Source: Neospora caninum Liverpool (lineage: Eukaryota; Apicomplexa; Conoidasida; Eucoccidiorida; Sarcocystidae). From it: a stretch of 64,000 nt of DNA. Under the pieces are notes generated by a model that was not told where the DNA came from, did not search any database, and worked only from the letters and a program-made list of their open reading frames with translations. Positions within the stretch are counted from its first letter, which is position 1, and the number at the start of each line of letters is the position of its first letter. Shown here piece after piece: positions 11,701-24,300 of this stretch. The translations under genes and the position numbers were made by a program. The DNA is taken from positions 1,364,001 to 1,428,000 of the forward strand of contig NC_018386.1 of the NCBI RefSeq assembly GCF_000208865.1, written 5' to 3'.

Positions 11701-14700
11701 GGGCCTTACACACTGGATACATATTAAATCTCGTCGGCAACGTACACTTGTGGAAATGTGTGTGCACGCACAGATGCGCAGTGTACATACATATGCATGC
11801 CAGAATATTTGCGCCAGCATAAACATATATATCTATATACATGCATGCGCACGACATAAGCATTTCTATATATATATATATACTTTTATGGGCATCTGCG
11901 AGAGAGGAATGAGAGAAGAAAGGGGGAGTGTGAGAGTTGAATTCGACGCGGAGCGCCGCTTCGTGACGTTCAGCTGTCAACAGGAGCCTCGCTCGCTGGC
12001 TCCCGTCTTATATAGGGGGAGAGCGTCTTCGACGCTACATCTGGAAGAGTCGCCTCCGAGTGCCGTACGCAGCGCATATGTTTTGACAAAAGGCGTTTCG
12101 TGAAAGTTTCCTCTCACCGGATGTGCAAATAATCGAACGCGCGCCTTGGAGCAGAAGCGACGCAAACGCAGGCGCTGGAGACATTGACCAAAACGCCAAG
12201 CATCTGAGCAGGAGACAGCCACAGGAAGACACACTCGGGCACACACATATCTCCACACATGCATATATATATATATATATATATAAATATCGATATATAT
12301 ATATATATGTTTGTAGGTCTGCATGTTACATGCGCAAGGAGGAACGCAGTTTTTCACGTGGATATCGGTGTACGTACACACTTATATACATATACATATG
12401 GCTGGGTATATCTGCCCACATATATATACGTATAGGTATATGCATATAGTTTTAGAGGACGAAACGCAGCGAAAAAAGTCCAAAATTCTCGTCATCTTGC
12501 ATGCGGGATTGTTCCACTTCTTGATTCGTCGCCGAGGAAGACAACGTCGCTCGCCAGAATTCTGTCCTCTCTTTCCCATCGTCATCCCAATGACCTACCT
12601 TCCCCCTTGCCTCCTCATTTTCTCTCTTCCTCCCTTTTTCGCTTTTTCTTTCCCTCTGCATGCACGAGGTTTTCGCGCGTGTTCAGGCGGGGGCGTTTGT
12701 CAGTCGCTTACCGCGGTTTGGCTGCAAGGGCCATGTTGGCTTCTGTGTCGCCTTCTTTGCTTGGTTGGTGACTTGCCGCCTTCTTCTTGCTCCATCCTCC
12801 CTGCGTCTCGCTTTCCGCCTCTTTCTCTCTCTCTTGCTGGCGCCGCACGGCGTCTTCGCCTTCGTCGTGGAGATAGACCCTATAGCTCGGCGCGTTCGCC
12901 CAAGTGAGCTCGGCGTAGAGAATCTGCGCGACGACACAAAAACGCGAGATGCGCGGTGTGGGGTGTAGGCAGCGGCGAGACACCGAGGCCGGAACGCCCG
13001 CGTCCTCTATGCCTTTTGTTTTTGCTTCACAGCAGCCGAGAAGAAACACGAAAAAGCGACAGAGACCCGCGAAAACCGAAAGGGGCGAAACACCCGCAGT
13101 GTCCTTCCAAAAGTAACAAAGACGAAACAAACAGACAGGGAGAGACTCGACGGGAGGTTGCCATCTCTCTAAACAGAAGTGAAACTCCGCAACACGTGTA
13201 CCTACAAATATAACATACATATATACATACATACATACATACATACATACATACATACATGCATACATACATACAATATATATCAGTATACATACATATA
13301 TCCCTGTATGTATATATGGCATGCCCAATTTCGCAGCAGCTACGGCCCGTGGGCAAGCTTGTATGTGAAAACACAGAGCGATCTGCATGCACGTTTGATC
13401 GATGCCCCTCCCTGTCTGTCTATCAAAAGACATGCACGCAGATGTATTTTCTCGTAACATCCTGATCCGTCTACGTCACCGTCTATCAATCAGACGATAC
13501 GCAGGTTTGCCTATATAACGTTAAGTTCGTCTCTGGTTGTATGGGTGTTATACAACTATTGTAAAAGCGAGAAAGACACGTAGTAAGCAACAACGAACAA
13601 GGGAGACTGTTATGGATAATCATACGCGGCAAAAACGGAACTACTCCAGCAGTGAATTGCGGCACAGAGCGACCGTTCCCGAGGATATGGGAATCACGTA
13701 TCCGTATAATCGTGTATCGGAAGGCCAGTTATACTGGGGCGGGTCACGCCCTTCATCTCGCAGTGTATACACCCCAGGGAAAAGTCGTTTGCTACAACGT
13801 AGGAATCCCACTCTTTTTAACGCGAGTTTGTGCTTTTCCTTTTCGGGGTTCAGGTCTTGTCTCGCTGACGTTGAAAATGCGTCGAAGGTTATCCAGGCTG
13901 TTCACGTGTCGCTCAATGTGCGTCTCGTTTTCGGCGCCTTCGTCTTGCAGCGCTTGCATGCATGCAGCGAGCAGCCGGTCCAGCATCGGTTTTCCTGTCC
14001 ACAGGAATGCACAGACGAGAAGACAGAGGCAAGCCGCAGAAAAAACAGTGGGCACCCCAGAGCGTTTCCCCGCCACAGGAAGGAGGGAGACATCGAGATC
14101 GAGTAGAGCAGCGAAGCCTAAACGGCCTTTACGCAAACGACAAGATCCCCGTCACTCGCGCAAACATACACGACGGGTCCGAGCGACGGCCAAGTGAGTG
14201 GCGAGCTCCCACGCACATGCAAGAGCAGAAGCGAACGGGACGCTCGGCCGGGAGGTCTATCTTGTTCGAGTCAGACTGTCAAACCAGCGAGAGGGAGAGG
14301 CAAAAAAAAGGGCGTGAAGAGACGCGCATTTGCGACGAGGCACCGTTCTCCGCCTGCTCACCTTTCGCCGAAAACAGAGGAGTCGCGTCTTCGAGAAGAC
14401 TCGCGGACTTCACGTCAGCCTTGCGAGCCCCGGAAAACTCGCTGCATGAAGTGAACGCCTCTGCAACTTCCTCCAGGGACAGCAGCGCATGCGGGTGACG
14501 CAGATTTTCTGTCGGGGCATTCAGTTGGAACTGCGAAGCACACAAGCGCGGTCGACACAGATAGCAGGGGAGATCAACACCTGTCTCCAAAAACAAAGTG
14601 TACTCCGACACGCGTGTCGTCACCCATTTGCAAGCGTATAGAAAACTGCGCATGCAGATAGAGAGCGAAAGACAGATCGCCACAGATAGACAAACAGACA

Positions 14701-15362
14701 GAGACATAAATACAGTCATAGAGAGACAGGTGGGCATAGACCGGTAGATAGATAGATAGACAAATGTAGACAGGTCTACATAAGGAGGTACAGAGAGACA
14801 TAAGTAGTGAGACAGATGGATATAGGCAGAAAGCTATAGACAGATGCAGAGAGCTATACAAAGATAGGCATCGCTGGGCGTTAGAGCACGCCTCAAGTGG
14901 AAGCATAGAGCAGGTGTCCAAGGAGAAAATCTGGTGAAGCAGCACAGCGTCCGAACGGTCGCCGGTTGATCTGTTTTCCGTCGTTTGCGTCTTTTCGTTG
15001 ACCTCGAAACCACTTCTGTTTGCGGCGGCGGCAGAGCAGAGAGAAGGCAAAGACCCAAGCCGAAACCGGATAACCAAAAGAGCGCTTACCGAAGTCATCC
15101 ATTCATCGAGTCTAGCAAGAGACTGCTGAAGAAGGAGAAGCTGAGCGACACTCACAGAAGGCGTCGCAGATCCTGAGACAGAAAGGGACGGGAGACAGAA
15201 CGCCACACAAGGCGCATGCAACGGGACGCGCCACAGGGACAGCTTCCAACTGTACATACTCACGGGCATACGCCCTCACCCGCGTGCACCCGTATGTGGG
15301 GGTCTCCAAAGGCTTTGTTTCCTTACGCGTGTGCATGTAAACACCAATGTAAACACCAATGT

Positions 15363-15400
<38 letters not shown>

Positions 15401-17462
15401 AAATGAATATGCGCTGGAGTCGACGCGCGCTTCTCGCCAGTTCGTTCGTCTGTTGTGCTACACCTTTTTTGTTGTGGTCGGAGATGTCTGTTTCCGGCAA
15501 GGCCAGCTTCCTGCTGATGATTTCTGCGAGAGCGCCTAGAGCGTTGATGCATCGGCCTATGTCCATCTGTCGCAGTTCGAAGGAAGACGCGTCTTCTGCA
15601 ACCTGAGGATATGAGCAAAAAAAAGGAAAAAGGAGACGGCATAAAAGACGAAAGAGTCGCGCAAAAGACGGGAACGCGGCGGCCAGTTTAGTCGACAGCC
15701 TTTAGGAACCACCTGCCATAACCACCACGCGCAACTCCTGTGTATACGCAAGCATCTCTATACATATACATATATATATATATATATATATACATATATA
15801 TGCACATATATACACATATATACATATATATATATATATATATAGATAAATGCATAAGCAGATGCGTCCAAAACAGGGACATACATGAACAGAAACGTAC
15901 ACAGATACACATACAGCGGCACACATCGATAGAAATGCACAAATGTGTTGTGACGCGGCTGTACCCGTGTCAGAGTAAGTATATATATATATATATCTTT
16001 GCATATAAGGATACGTATATGCGCGTATTTCCCGCCCTTGCGTTTGCGTCGAGTGGAATGTGCATGAAACAGCGCGATGAAGGCCGCCAAAAGGGGAAGC
16101 AGAGGAAAAAATGCAAGTGCGCGGAAAGGCCAAAAAAATAGAAAAAGAAACGTGTGAGAAAAAAGTCTCAGAAGCATGAGAATGACGCCTCGGACCTGTT
16201 CGACGTTGTGGGCCTCGTCGATGACCAGGACTGAGTTCGCCAGAGAGCCTGCAAAAAGCGCGGGAAAAAGACAAAAGAAAGTGAAGAGCCGAGACAAAAG
16301 AACCACAAGGGGATGCCGGGGAAAGAAGGCGAGAGGACGGCGGGCAGTGTCGAGCAGTTGACACGACATGTGGCAAGCATTGGCTGCTTTCAGGAGCAGA
16401 AAGAGACAAAAGCGCACCTGGTTGGAGAAGCTGAGAGGACGGATCGAGGAGGTAATTGTACGGCAGCAAAACCAAATCGCTTTTCTCCTGGTAATCTCGC
16501 ATCGTGTAGAACGGACAGAACTGAACCTTCTGGAAAGGAAACAAACAGGCGAACAGTGGAAAGGATAGAAACGGCAGGCGACAGACGGAAAGCCCAAAAA
16601 CAGACGCGGAAAACTGCACGCCCGCGCTGCACATGCGCACGCAGGAAGAGACGGCGGGGCTTGAGGATTTACGCGCTTTGAAATGCATAGGTTTACGCGA
16701 CTCCAGATGTATCGGTAGACACGGCGGCACACGAGGGGGGAACGAGAAAAGTCGGAAAATGCTTCATAGACGGAGGCGAGAGAGCAAAACAGCAGCAGTG
16801 CTGGATGCGCACGAGAACCTAAGTGCAGCCGAGTAAACAGACGCATGCGTATGCATGCACGAAACAAGAGACATGGATGCAAATTCGTTCACAGGGAGCA
16901 CGGACACAACCCGCGGTCTCGGCGCGAAAATGCACAGCTTCCATCTACACCGACCGCTCAACGTATCCGCATACCTACAAACACGCCTACATATAAATGG
17001 AGATGCATGCACACACATATGTATAAATATGCATATATATACCATGTATACAGATATGCATATATCCCATATATATATATATATATATATACATACATAC
17101 GTACATACATGTAGAATGCATCTGTGTGCCCGTCTCTCTATGCCTGTGGAGAAAGCGAAGGCTAGAAGAGATTATCGACAAGATTATCGACACGGGAAAA
17201 CTCGCGTTTTCAAGACTTTTTTCTCACTTCGACTCCTGGAGGACCGCAGCCCGTCCCACACGCCTTGAGGTCTTCGACATCCATCGGCCCACACGCTTGG
17301 AGGACTTGAGCGATTTTTTCCTTTTCGCGAAGCGAGCCGTTGTAAAATTTACAACCCTGCGCGAACGTGAAAGACTGGCAGGAAGAAGATTCAAAAACCA
17401 CCAGTCCTTCTCGCTATGGAGATTCGCAGGCGTGCATGTGCATTCATGCGTATTCTCCTGTA

Positions 17463-17502
<40 letters not shown>

Positions 17503-19395
17503 ATGTGTATACGTTCTGCGAGCACGACTGAGGACGGTGTCGAATTTTGATGGTTTCGCCTTCTTGGTCGTCGCGTCAGAAATATGGAAAAGCGCAGTTT
17601 TTGATATGCCTGAAGATATACAGAGATCTTTCAAGGTATAGATGTATAAACATATATATATATATATATCTGAGCAGGTATGTATGTATATGTAGATATA
17701 AAGGATATGAAGATGGAAATGGGTGTACATGTTTGTGTCAGAGTCGACATGCGAGCCGATGTCTAGGACTGTCGTCAGCTGTGTCTTCTCTTTTCGGTCT
17801 CTGTGTTCGTTTTCTGCCTCGTCGCGTTCGTACCTCGCCTCGGAGCTTCTTCTTGCACGCCACGTTGAGTGCGGCTCCCCGCAGTTTGTGGCTGATTGCA
17901 TGCACGCAGAGATTGTCTCGGCTTCCCAGCACAGCGATTTTCATTCTCCTGCTCGTCTCTCTGCCTCCCAAGACTCGCCTCTCGAGGTGATCTCTCGGCA
18001 CGCTCGCGCCCTGTGTCTCCTTCATTTCGATTTTCACGCCCGCCTTCGACCGCAAGGCGCCGCCAACGACTCCCGCCGAAGCAGGAAGAGAGGAGAGAGA
18101 AGAAGGAGAAGGAAAAGGAGAAAAGTAAGCGGTTCGGCGAGCTTCGCGAACAACTTGCTGGAGCTGGCTATGGGTGCGAGAGGCGTACACGACTCTCGGC
18201 GTCCTGCGCACGGCGGGGGGGGTCTGCGAAGGAGACGCAGAAGACGGCCGGGACGCGAGAGAAGAAAGCGGAGCAGACGGGAGAAGCAGTCCGCGTTTCT
18301 GCGCGAGATTCTGCCGCTGAAGGCCTTCATAGGTCAGCGACGCGCCCGCAGGCGAGGGAACGGCTGACGAGGCGGGGAACGAAGGGGCCGTCGACACTTT
18401 TCGCACGTAGGCGAGAGACGCGCAGAGGAGACACAAGGTTTTCCCGGTTCCTGCGGAGAACAGAGAAATGTGAAAAAACAAGCAAAGGAATGAAGAAACA
18501 CACGGGAAAGACAGGAGGAAAAAGGATGAAGAGACACAAGCAAATGGAGGCCAGGAAGCTCAGGACTGTGACACGCGACACAGAAGGGAGTGTGGCAGAA
18601 AAGACAAGAGCGAAATAAAAAGGCGAGAAAGGAACTTGTCTCCGGTGAAGCGAGAAGGGCCATCGGGGGGAACCCGCGAATCGACGAACACACCACGCGT
18701 TTCGATGCGGAAACGAGCCTGTCTCTTGTAGGCGAACTCGCGTTTTGTAGCGCGTTCAAAACACGAAACGGGCAGAAAAGGCTGCAGTTCCCTTCGCCTT
18801 CCCTCCACCTTGCCCCGAGCCGAGAGGGGCGAAACGCGCCTTTTTTATGCGGTCAGCAGAGCGACCTCGAGGCGACGCGGAAGAGAAGGGAAGCGTGTCT
18901 CCGCTCCTACTTTCCATGGTCAAGAGAGAGAGGAACCTTTTTCAGACGAGGACGCGAGATGTTTTTCGTCAAAGCGGACGGCGAAAAGAGGAGAGACAGC
19001 TGCTCGAGGAGACGCAGCGAAAGCGGTATCTTTAGTGCCGCATGCGTTTCTTTCTCTTTCTGCCACAAGCTGTCCGCACCCCGCGAAAAAAACTCACCGG
19101 TCGGCGACTCAAGGAGCGCGTGCTCTTCGCGCACGCATGCCTCGACGACTTTTTCCATGAACTTCTCCTGACACGGATACGGTTCGAACGGGAAATCGAT
19201 TTCGACTTCTTCTCGCTTCTCCCCAACCCTCACGCTGCCCCGCCAGCTTTCGCCGTCGCCGGCCGGCTTGGGCTGCATGCGCCAAGCTCGCCGGGGTTCG
19301 TCCTTTGCCTTTTGCGCGGAACAGGACGAAGGAGAGCACGGGAGAGACTGAGAAGGAGAGGGGGAGCGAGAAGAAAGACCGGATTTACTCGCCAT
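5786..19395 (-). CDS. RTEL1: RTEL1-type Fe-S superfamily 2 DNA helicase with C-terminal RING finger, 18 exons, 1,687 aa
   Basis: Exons on the minus strand, 5' to 3': 19098-19395, 17834-18450, 17228-17356, 16418-16529, 16196-16248, 15464-15602, 15090-15172, 14362-14602, 13870-13994, 12712-12923, 12118-12203, 10956-11350, 9920-10451, 9174-9323, 8739-8824, 8278-8339, 6300-7956, 5786-5872. All introns are GT-AG and phases close without a stop. Visible motifs: FPFEPYPCQ Q-motif region (~68-76), Walker A SPTGTGKT (97-104), YASRTHSQL, four Fe-S cysteines at about 281, 298, 307 and 353, DEAH (396-399), ICTSGTLAP, and motif VI QAVGRVVRH (1086-1094). A harmonin-like helical region (~1385-1500) is followed by a C3HC4 RING (C1638 to C1675) and the end LVPA. 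Family knowledge: RTEL1 unwinds D-loops, T-loops and G-quadruplexes in replication and telomere maintenance. The acceptor of the exon starting at 14602 is the least certain splice site. Confidence 0.93.
8574..8606. repeat. TA-rich microsatellite in RTEL1 intron 15
   Basis: Imperfect (TA)n/TATG tract, followed within the intron by TTTAAA-type AT-rich sequence. Confidence 0.8.
10741..10807. repeat. (TA)n compound microsatellite in RTEL1 intron 12
   Basis: About 25 nt of pure TA alternation is followed by interrupted TACATA/TATATA blocks. A GCATGCA palindrome sits just upstream. Confidence 0.9.
12262..12310. repeat. (TA)n microsatellite in RTEL1 intron 10
   Basis: Two TA blocks separated by an AAATATCGAT interruption. 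Further TATACA-rich sequence continues to about 12445. Confidence 0.85.
13211..13285. repeat. (ATAC)n tetranucleotide microsatellite in RTEL1 intron 9
   Basis: About 15 near-perfect copies of the tetranucleotide CATA, with one GCATGC-type interruption near 13260. Confidence 0.9.
15367..15398. repeat. (TA)16 microsatellite in RTEL1 intron 6
   Basis: A 32-nt perfect TA alternation, preceded by a short direct duplication of GTAAACACCAAT. Confidence 0.9.
15760..15844. repeat. TA/TACATA compound microsatellite in RTEL1 intron 5
   Basis: About 85 nt of TA alternation with periodic TACA and GCACA interruptions. Confidence 0.9.
17466..17499. repeat. (TA)17 microsatellite in RTEL1 intron 2
   Basis: A 34-nt perfect TA alternation. 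A second, shorter TA block lies near 17652-17669 in the same intron. Confidence 0.9.
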
Positions 19396-21380
19396 GGTTG
19401 AGGGTGAGTCACGTGTACGACGGACGGACCGGCACCGGTTTAATGACCAGGAGTGCATGCAGAAGAGAAAAGACGATTCCTCGCGCTGCTCGTCTTGGCA
19501 TGTCGGTCTCTCCTCTCGTGAAGGCGACTGACGCTGTCGACCGTCCCGGCGCCGCACTCATTTCTCGTCTCGTCCTCGCTCGTCCACTATTCGCGTCTCG
19601 AGGCAACGGGAGAGAAACCCTCTCCGGGAAAAAAGGGATGTTTAGCCGGAAAGTTAGCGTCTAAAATATAAAAAACCAAGAATCAACTTAGATGCGCAGA
19701 TGACAAGATTAATCCTTGTCCGGTTTGTACCTCTAGAGAGCTTTGAAAAACGATCCGGCGGCTTTTTCCTGCTCCTACACTTTGCAGCGACAAATCCAAC
19801 CGCATTCACGCATTTGCTTTGCATGCCTCGTGCAAACGCGAGATCACAGCGAACGTCGAAGCGAGGAGGGGCGAGGGGAGACTCCTCGATCGCGGCCTGT
19901 GCATCCGTGGTGGAAATTCGCAGATCGGAAAAGAGGGAGAAGCCTGGATATTTTGTCGGGTAAAAAGGAGAGAAAAACGAAAGCAAGCAGGCACACGTCA
20001 AGTAGGCACATCCAGATAAATATATGTGCACATCTATACGTGTATAGATATTAGATATATACACATGGATATACACGTGCATAAATGTGTGTGTATACTC
20101 TGTTGCGAACAGCAGAAGGAAGGCACCGGCAAAAAGCCTCATCACAGCCGTTCTTCCTCCGTCGTTGGAAAAAAGAACCCCCAGGGAAGCGAGTTAAAAA
20201 TGAAAGAGTGAGAGAGAAAAAGGTTTTCAGGTGTCGAGGACAGCGAGAGAAGAGACAGAGAGAAGAGACATTGGCGATTTCAACGAGGCGGACCCGCGAG
20301 GAGACTGGGAAGAAGGGTTCTCCAAAGTTTTCTTCGATCTCGAAGAAGAGCGCAGAAAGAGGATTGCCGGAAAGCCACTGGAAACAAGACAGTCGACACA
20401 GGCCGCGGAGAGACGCCACGAAATAATACACGCAGATTGTTCCGCGCGCCCGCGCGCGCATGCACGTGAGAGTCTGCTGCGAGAGGCAAGAGGAAACCTG
20501 GCGCGCGGCCCTTGAGTGTTGCCGAGAAAGAGAGAAAGACAAACGCACACAGACAGGCCAGCTGCGGCGCTTCCGATGGGAGCTGGAGACTGGGAAGGCG
20601 CGTCGTCTTGCCGCCACCCAGAGGCACACGCGAAAAAACGGGAACGCATCCCGGTCCCGGCTTTGCATGCGCGCGGCCGATGCATGTGCATGCAAAAACA
20701 GGCGGATTCGACGACGAAATCTTTTTCAAGCGGAGAGGTTGACACCGCTAATTCGATTTTTTCTGCATTTCCCACAAGCTTCTCTTCCAGAGGCTCGCTG
20801 CAGGGAGAACAGCTCCCGAAGTCGACGAAAATCTCTTTCCGCGAAGGCTGCTGCGTCTTCCGCACCCCCTGTGCGCTTTTCTCTTTTCCTTTCTCTTTCT
20901 CTTCCTTTCTCTGTTCGCTTTCTCTTTCCCCTTCCTTTCCTCTTTTCTTCACTTCTCTGTTCTCCTTCTTCTCTCTCTGCTGCGGTCCGCTGCTTTCCCA
21001 CGTTCTTTCCTCCTCGATCCCGTGTCTCGCCTGCCGGCCTCCCGACTTCCCGATCTCTCCTGTTTCTTCGCCCGCCTGTTTATCTTCTTCCTCGTGTTCA
21101 TCTCGGCGACTCGTGCCTAGTCGCCCTCTCACTCCTGCTCCGCGTTTCTCTCTGCGTCGCTCCTCTGTCTTTCTCCTGGCCTCTCCCTGTCCACCCTTGT
21201 TTCTCCCTCTTCACCCCTCTCTCTCGCTCTTTTTCTCTTTTCCCTTTCCCTTTCACTGCGTCTTCACCACTCTTTCTGTTCTCTCTTCTCTGTATTCTTC
21301 TTTCGCGTTCTTTTCCTCTTCTTTTCTTTCTGTTCTTTCTCTTTTTCTCTCTCTTTTCGGAGACCGCCTCTCTGTTTTCC
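19396..21380. promoter_or_regulatory. Divergent intergenic region between RTEL1 (-) and RlmN (+)
   Basis: The two start codons lie about 2 kb apart and face away from each other, so this region must hold both promoters and 5' UTRs. Positions from about 20870 to 21370 are strikingly C/T-rich on the plus strand (TTCTCTTTCT-type), as often seen in 5' leaders in this genus. No TATA box is evident. Open frames inside are low-complexity and unsupported. Confidence 0.55.
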
Positions 21381-24300
21381 ATGGCGAGAAGCCAGTCTGA
21401 GGAAGAGCCGCCGTGCGATCTTGAGTCGTCGGGCGTCTCCTTCTCTTCGACAAAATGCTCCGACGCATGTCCGCAGTCTCCGGGGCGAGAGAGCCGAACG
21501 TCGATCTTCGACGGACCCTCACTCCTCGCGGCTCTGGAGAACAAGACGGTGCATGCGCAGAAGGTCGGACACAAAAGGCTCTGGAAAGGCAGAAAGCGTG
21601 GGAAAAAAGAACAGGCACGGGGGAAAGCGCCATGGAGATAGGACGGACTTGTCTCTCTTTTTTCGTTTCCTCGACCCCATGTGCTGTCTCGTCACCGACT
21701 CTTTAGGGCTCGGGGACCAGTTTTTCTCTGCCTCGTTCTCTCTCTTCGCTCGTGCTACGCCTCTCGTCAGCCGCAGTGCCTGCGTCCGTTGCGGTTTCTT
21801 GTCCCAGCCTCTTCTCTGTCTTTCTGTCCTTCTTTGTGCAGATATATCGTTATGTCGTCCAGAAGAACGTGAAGGACTTTCGTGAAATCCCCGACTTGCC
21901 AAAGAGTGTGTACACGACGCTCGCAGAAAAGTTTTGCTTGCATGCGTCGCGCGTGTTGGAAGAGAAAACCAGCCGAGACAGGTCCACTACGAAACTCCTC
22001 CTCCAGTTCCCAGACGGGAGCAAAATCGAAACGTGCATCATGCGCTACGGAGCAGTTGCGTACGCGCTCTTCCCTGAAGCGAAGAAGAAGCCCCGCGACG
22101 CGTGCGTGGAGACGTCCGAGGCACAGCCAAGGGAAGAGAAGGGGACTGCAGCAGAAGAAGAGGACGAGAAAGAAGAGGACGAGGAGAAAGAGGAGGACGA
22201 GGAGAAAGAGGAGGACGAGGAGAAAGAAGAGGACGAGGAGCGAGGGGAGAGTGTGAAGCTTGGAAAGACGAGCGATGTGGCGAGGCCGTTCAAGAGCAAT
22301 AGAAGAGCGACAGTTTGCCTCTCGGCCCAGGTGAGAATGCGAATCTGGACCCGCCGAGGGAAGAGACCGGAAAGCAGTTCGCAGTGTTTATTAGAGTCGC
22401 GTCTCCCGCTGGCGTTTTCGTTCTTCCAAGGCGTCTCTCTGTTCTCCGTTTCTCGCCGTCTCAGTCCGCACAGCAAGTGTTTTTCTTGGGGCGCTTTTTA
22501 CCGCCTCCCGAGGTGTTCCGGCGCAGACGCGCGCGGCCGTTTCTAGCCTCGGAAGTCTGGAGACAGCGACGAAATCGGGAAACGGGGAAGAGACGGTGCG
22601 GAAGACAGAGAACAGACACGACCAAAAGGAAGAAACCAGTAGAAGACTGGAAAGGGAGCAGGCGCCGCTGCTGGAAGGGCGCGAAGACGGGAGAGAAAAG
22701 ACCGGCAAGTCAAACGGAAGCTCCGGCGAAGCTCAGGAGGAAGCGAAGCGTGACGAGCGTGTGCGAGGTATTTCCGTGGCCTGCATCGGTTCGCCGCCTT
22801 TGATTCTTCGGCCCCACACGCAGTGTCTCTCTGGTTCGCCCTAAGCGTTTTTCTTTTTTCTCCTTTTTCTCTCTTTTTTTCTTTTTCTTTTTTCTTTTTT
22901 TTTCTTTTTTCTTTTTTTCTTTTTTCTTTTTTTTCTTTTTCTTTTTCTTTTTTCTTTTTTTTCTTTTTTCTTTTTTTTCTTTTTTTTCTTTTTCTTTTTC
23001 TTTTTCTTTTTTCTTTTTTTCTTTTTTCTTTTTTTTCTTTTTCTTTTTCTTTTTTCTTTTTTTTCTTTTTTCTTTTTTTTCTTTTTTTTCTTTTTCTTTT
23101 TCTTTTTTTCTTTTCTTTTTCTCCTTTTTCTCCTTTTTCTTTTTTTCTTTTTCTTTTTCTTTTTTCTTTTTCTTTTTCTTTTTTTTCTTTTTTTCTTTTT
23201 TTCTTTTTTCAGGTAGGGTGTCAGATGGGCTGCACCTTCTGCGCGACGGGGACGATGGGGAAGAAGCGGAACCTCGCGGAGTGGGAGATTCTCGAGCAAC
23301 TCTACCACGCCTCCAGGTGAGAGCGCGTCTCCAGATTTGACAGCAGACTGCGCAATGCGTTTGTCTCGTCCGGGGCTCGGGCGACGGCGGGAAGCGTTGA
23401 CTTTTCTCTGATCTGCTTCCTCCGATGGTTCCCTGTCAGAGTCGAAAAGATTCGGAACATCGTCTTCATGGGCATGGGCGAGCCTTTGGACAACTACAAC
23501 AACGTTGTCGCTTCTGTCAGGTAGGTCAGCCCCTTCTCTTTTTTCTTGTCGCTCGGCGTCCTTGTCTGTTTTTCTCTGTCGCATGGAGTTTTTCTCCTCC
23601 GGTTCCGCGTTCTTCCTCTCTCCCCTCTTAAGCTGCTGTCTTGCTTTTCTCGCGATGCTTCTCTCTTTCCCCGCTCTTCGTCTCTCGTGTCCTTCACTTT
23701 TTTCCCCGGTGCGTGGGGCCCTCTCTCTCGTTCTGCGTTTTTCCTCCAGGTGGTCTGTGAACCGTAAGACGACCGAATTGCTGTGACTCTATCCAGAAAC
23801 CGCCCCGTGTAAAACGATGTCCTTCCTTGGTTGGTTCGTGGATCTCCTTGTTCCCAGAACACACATACACACACACCGCTTGCTCGGCGGACTCTCTTCT
23901 CGGTGTTTGTCTCCACAGATTCATGACCCAGCCGAACAAATTCGCCATCGGAGGACACCACGTGTGTATCAGCACAGTGGGTTTGCCACACCGAATTCGG
24001 CAGCTCGCCTCGGACCTCCCGACCTGCCGCCTCGCCCTCTCCCTGCATGCGCCCGACCAACCTACGCGTCTCAAGCTCATGCCTCGAGCGGCTGCTGTAC
24101 GCCACACGTCGCGCTCCGATCTGCATGCGCGCGTCCGTTCACGTGGATCTCGACACTGTTGCGTCCACATATATAGCGCTCATCTCCATGGTTTTATGCA
24201 CACGTGTGCTCATGCTTGCATTCGGAGGAGAGCTAATGCCTGCGGCTGCTCATGTGTGAGATGCACGGGGCTTGCGCACATGCATGCGCGCGAGTTTGTA

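Noticed and set aside
12452..12661. Candidate extra RTEL1 exon between 12203 and 12712
   Set aside because: Exons 12712-12923 and 12118-12203 join directly in phase, giving KPRCLAFWSMSP, which matches RTEL1 spacing. The open stretch between has no conserved residues.
20227..21132. Minus-strand ORF of 301 codons upstream of RlmN
   Set aside because: Mostly E/K/R-rich antisense of the pyrimidine-rich leader; no recognisable domain or good start.
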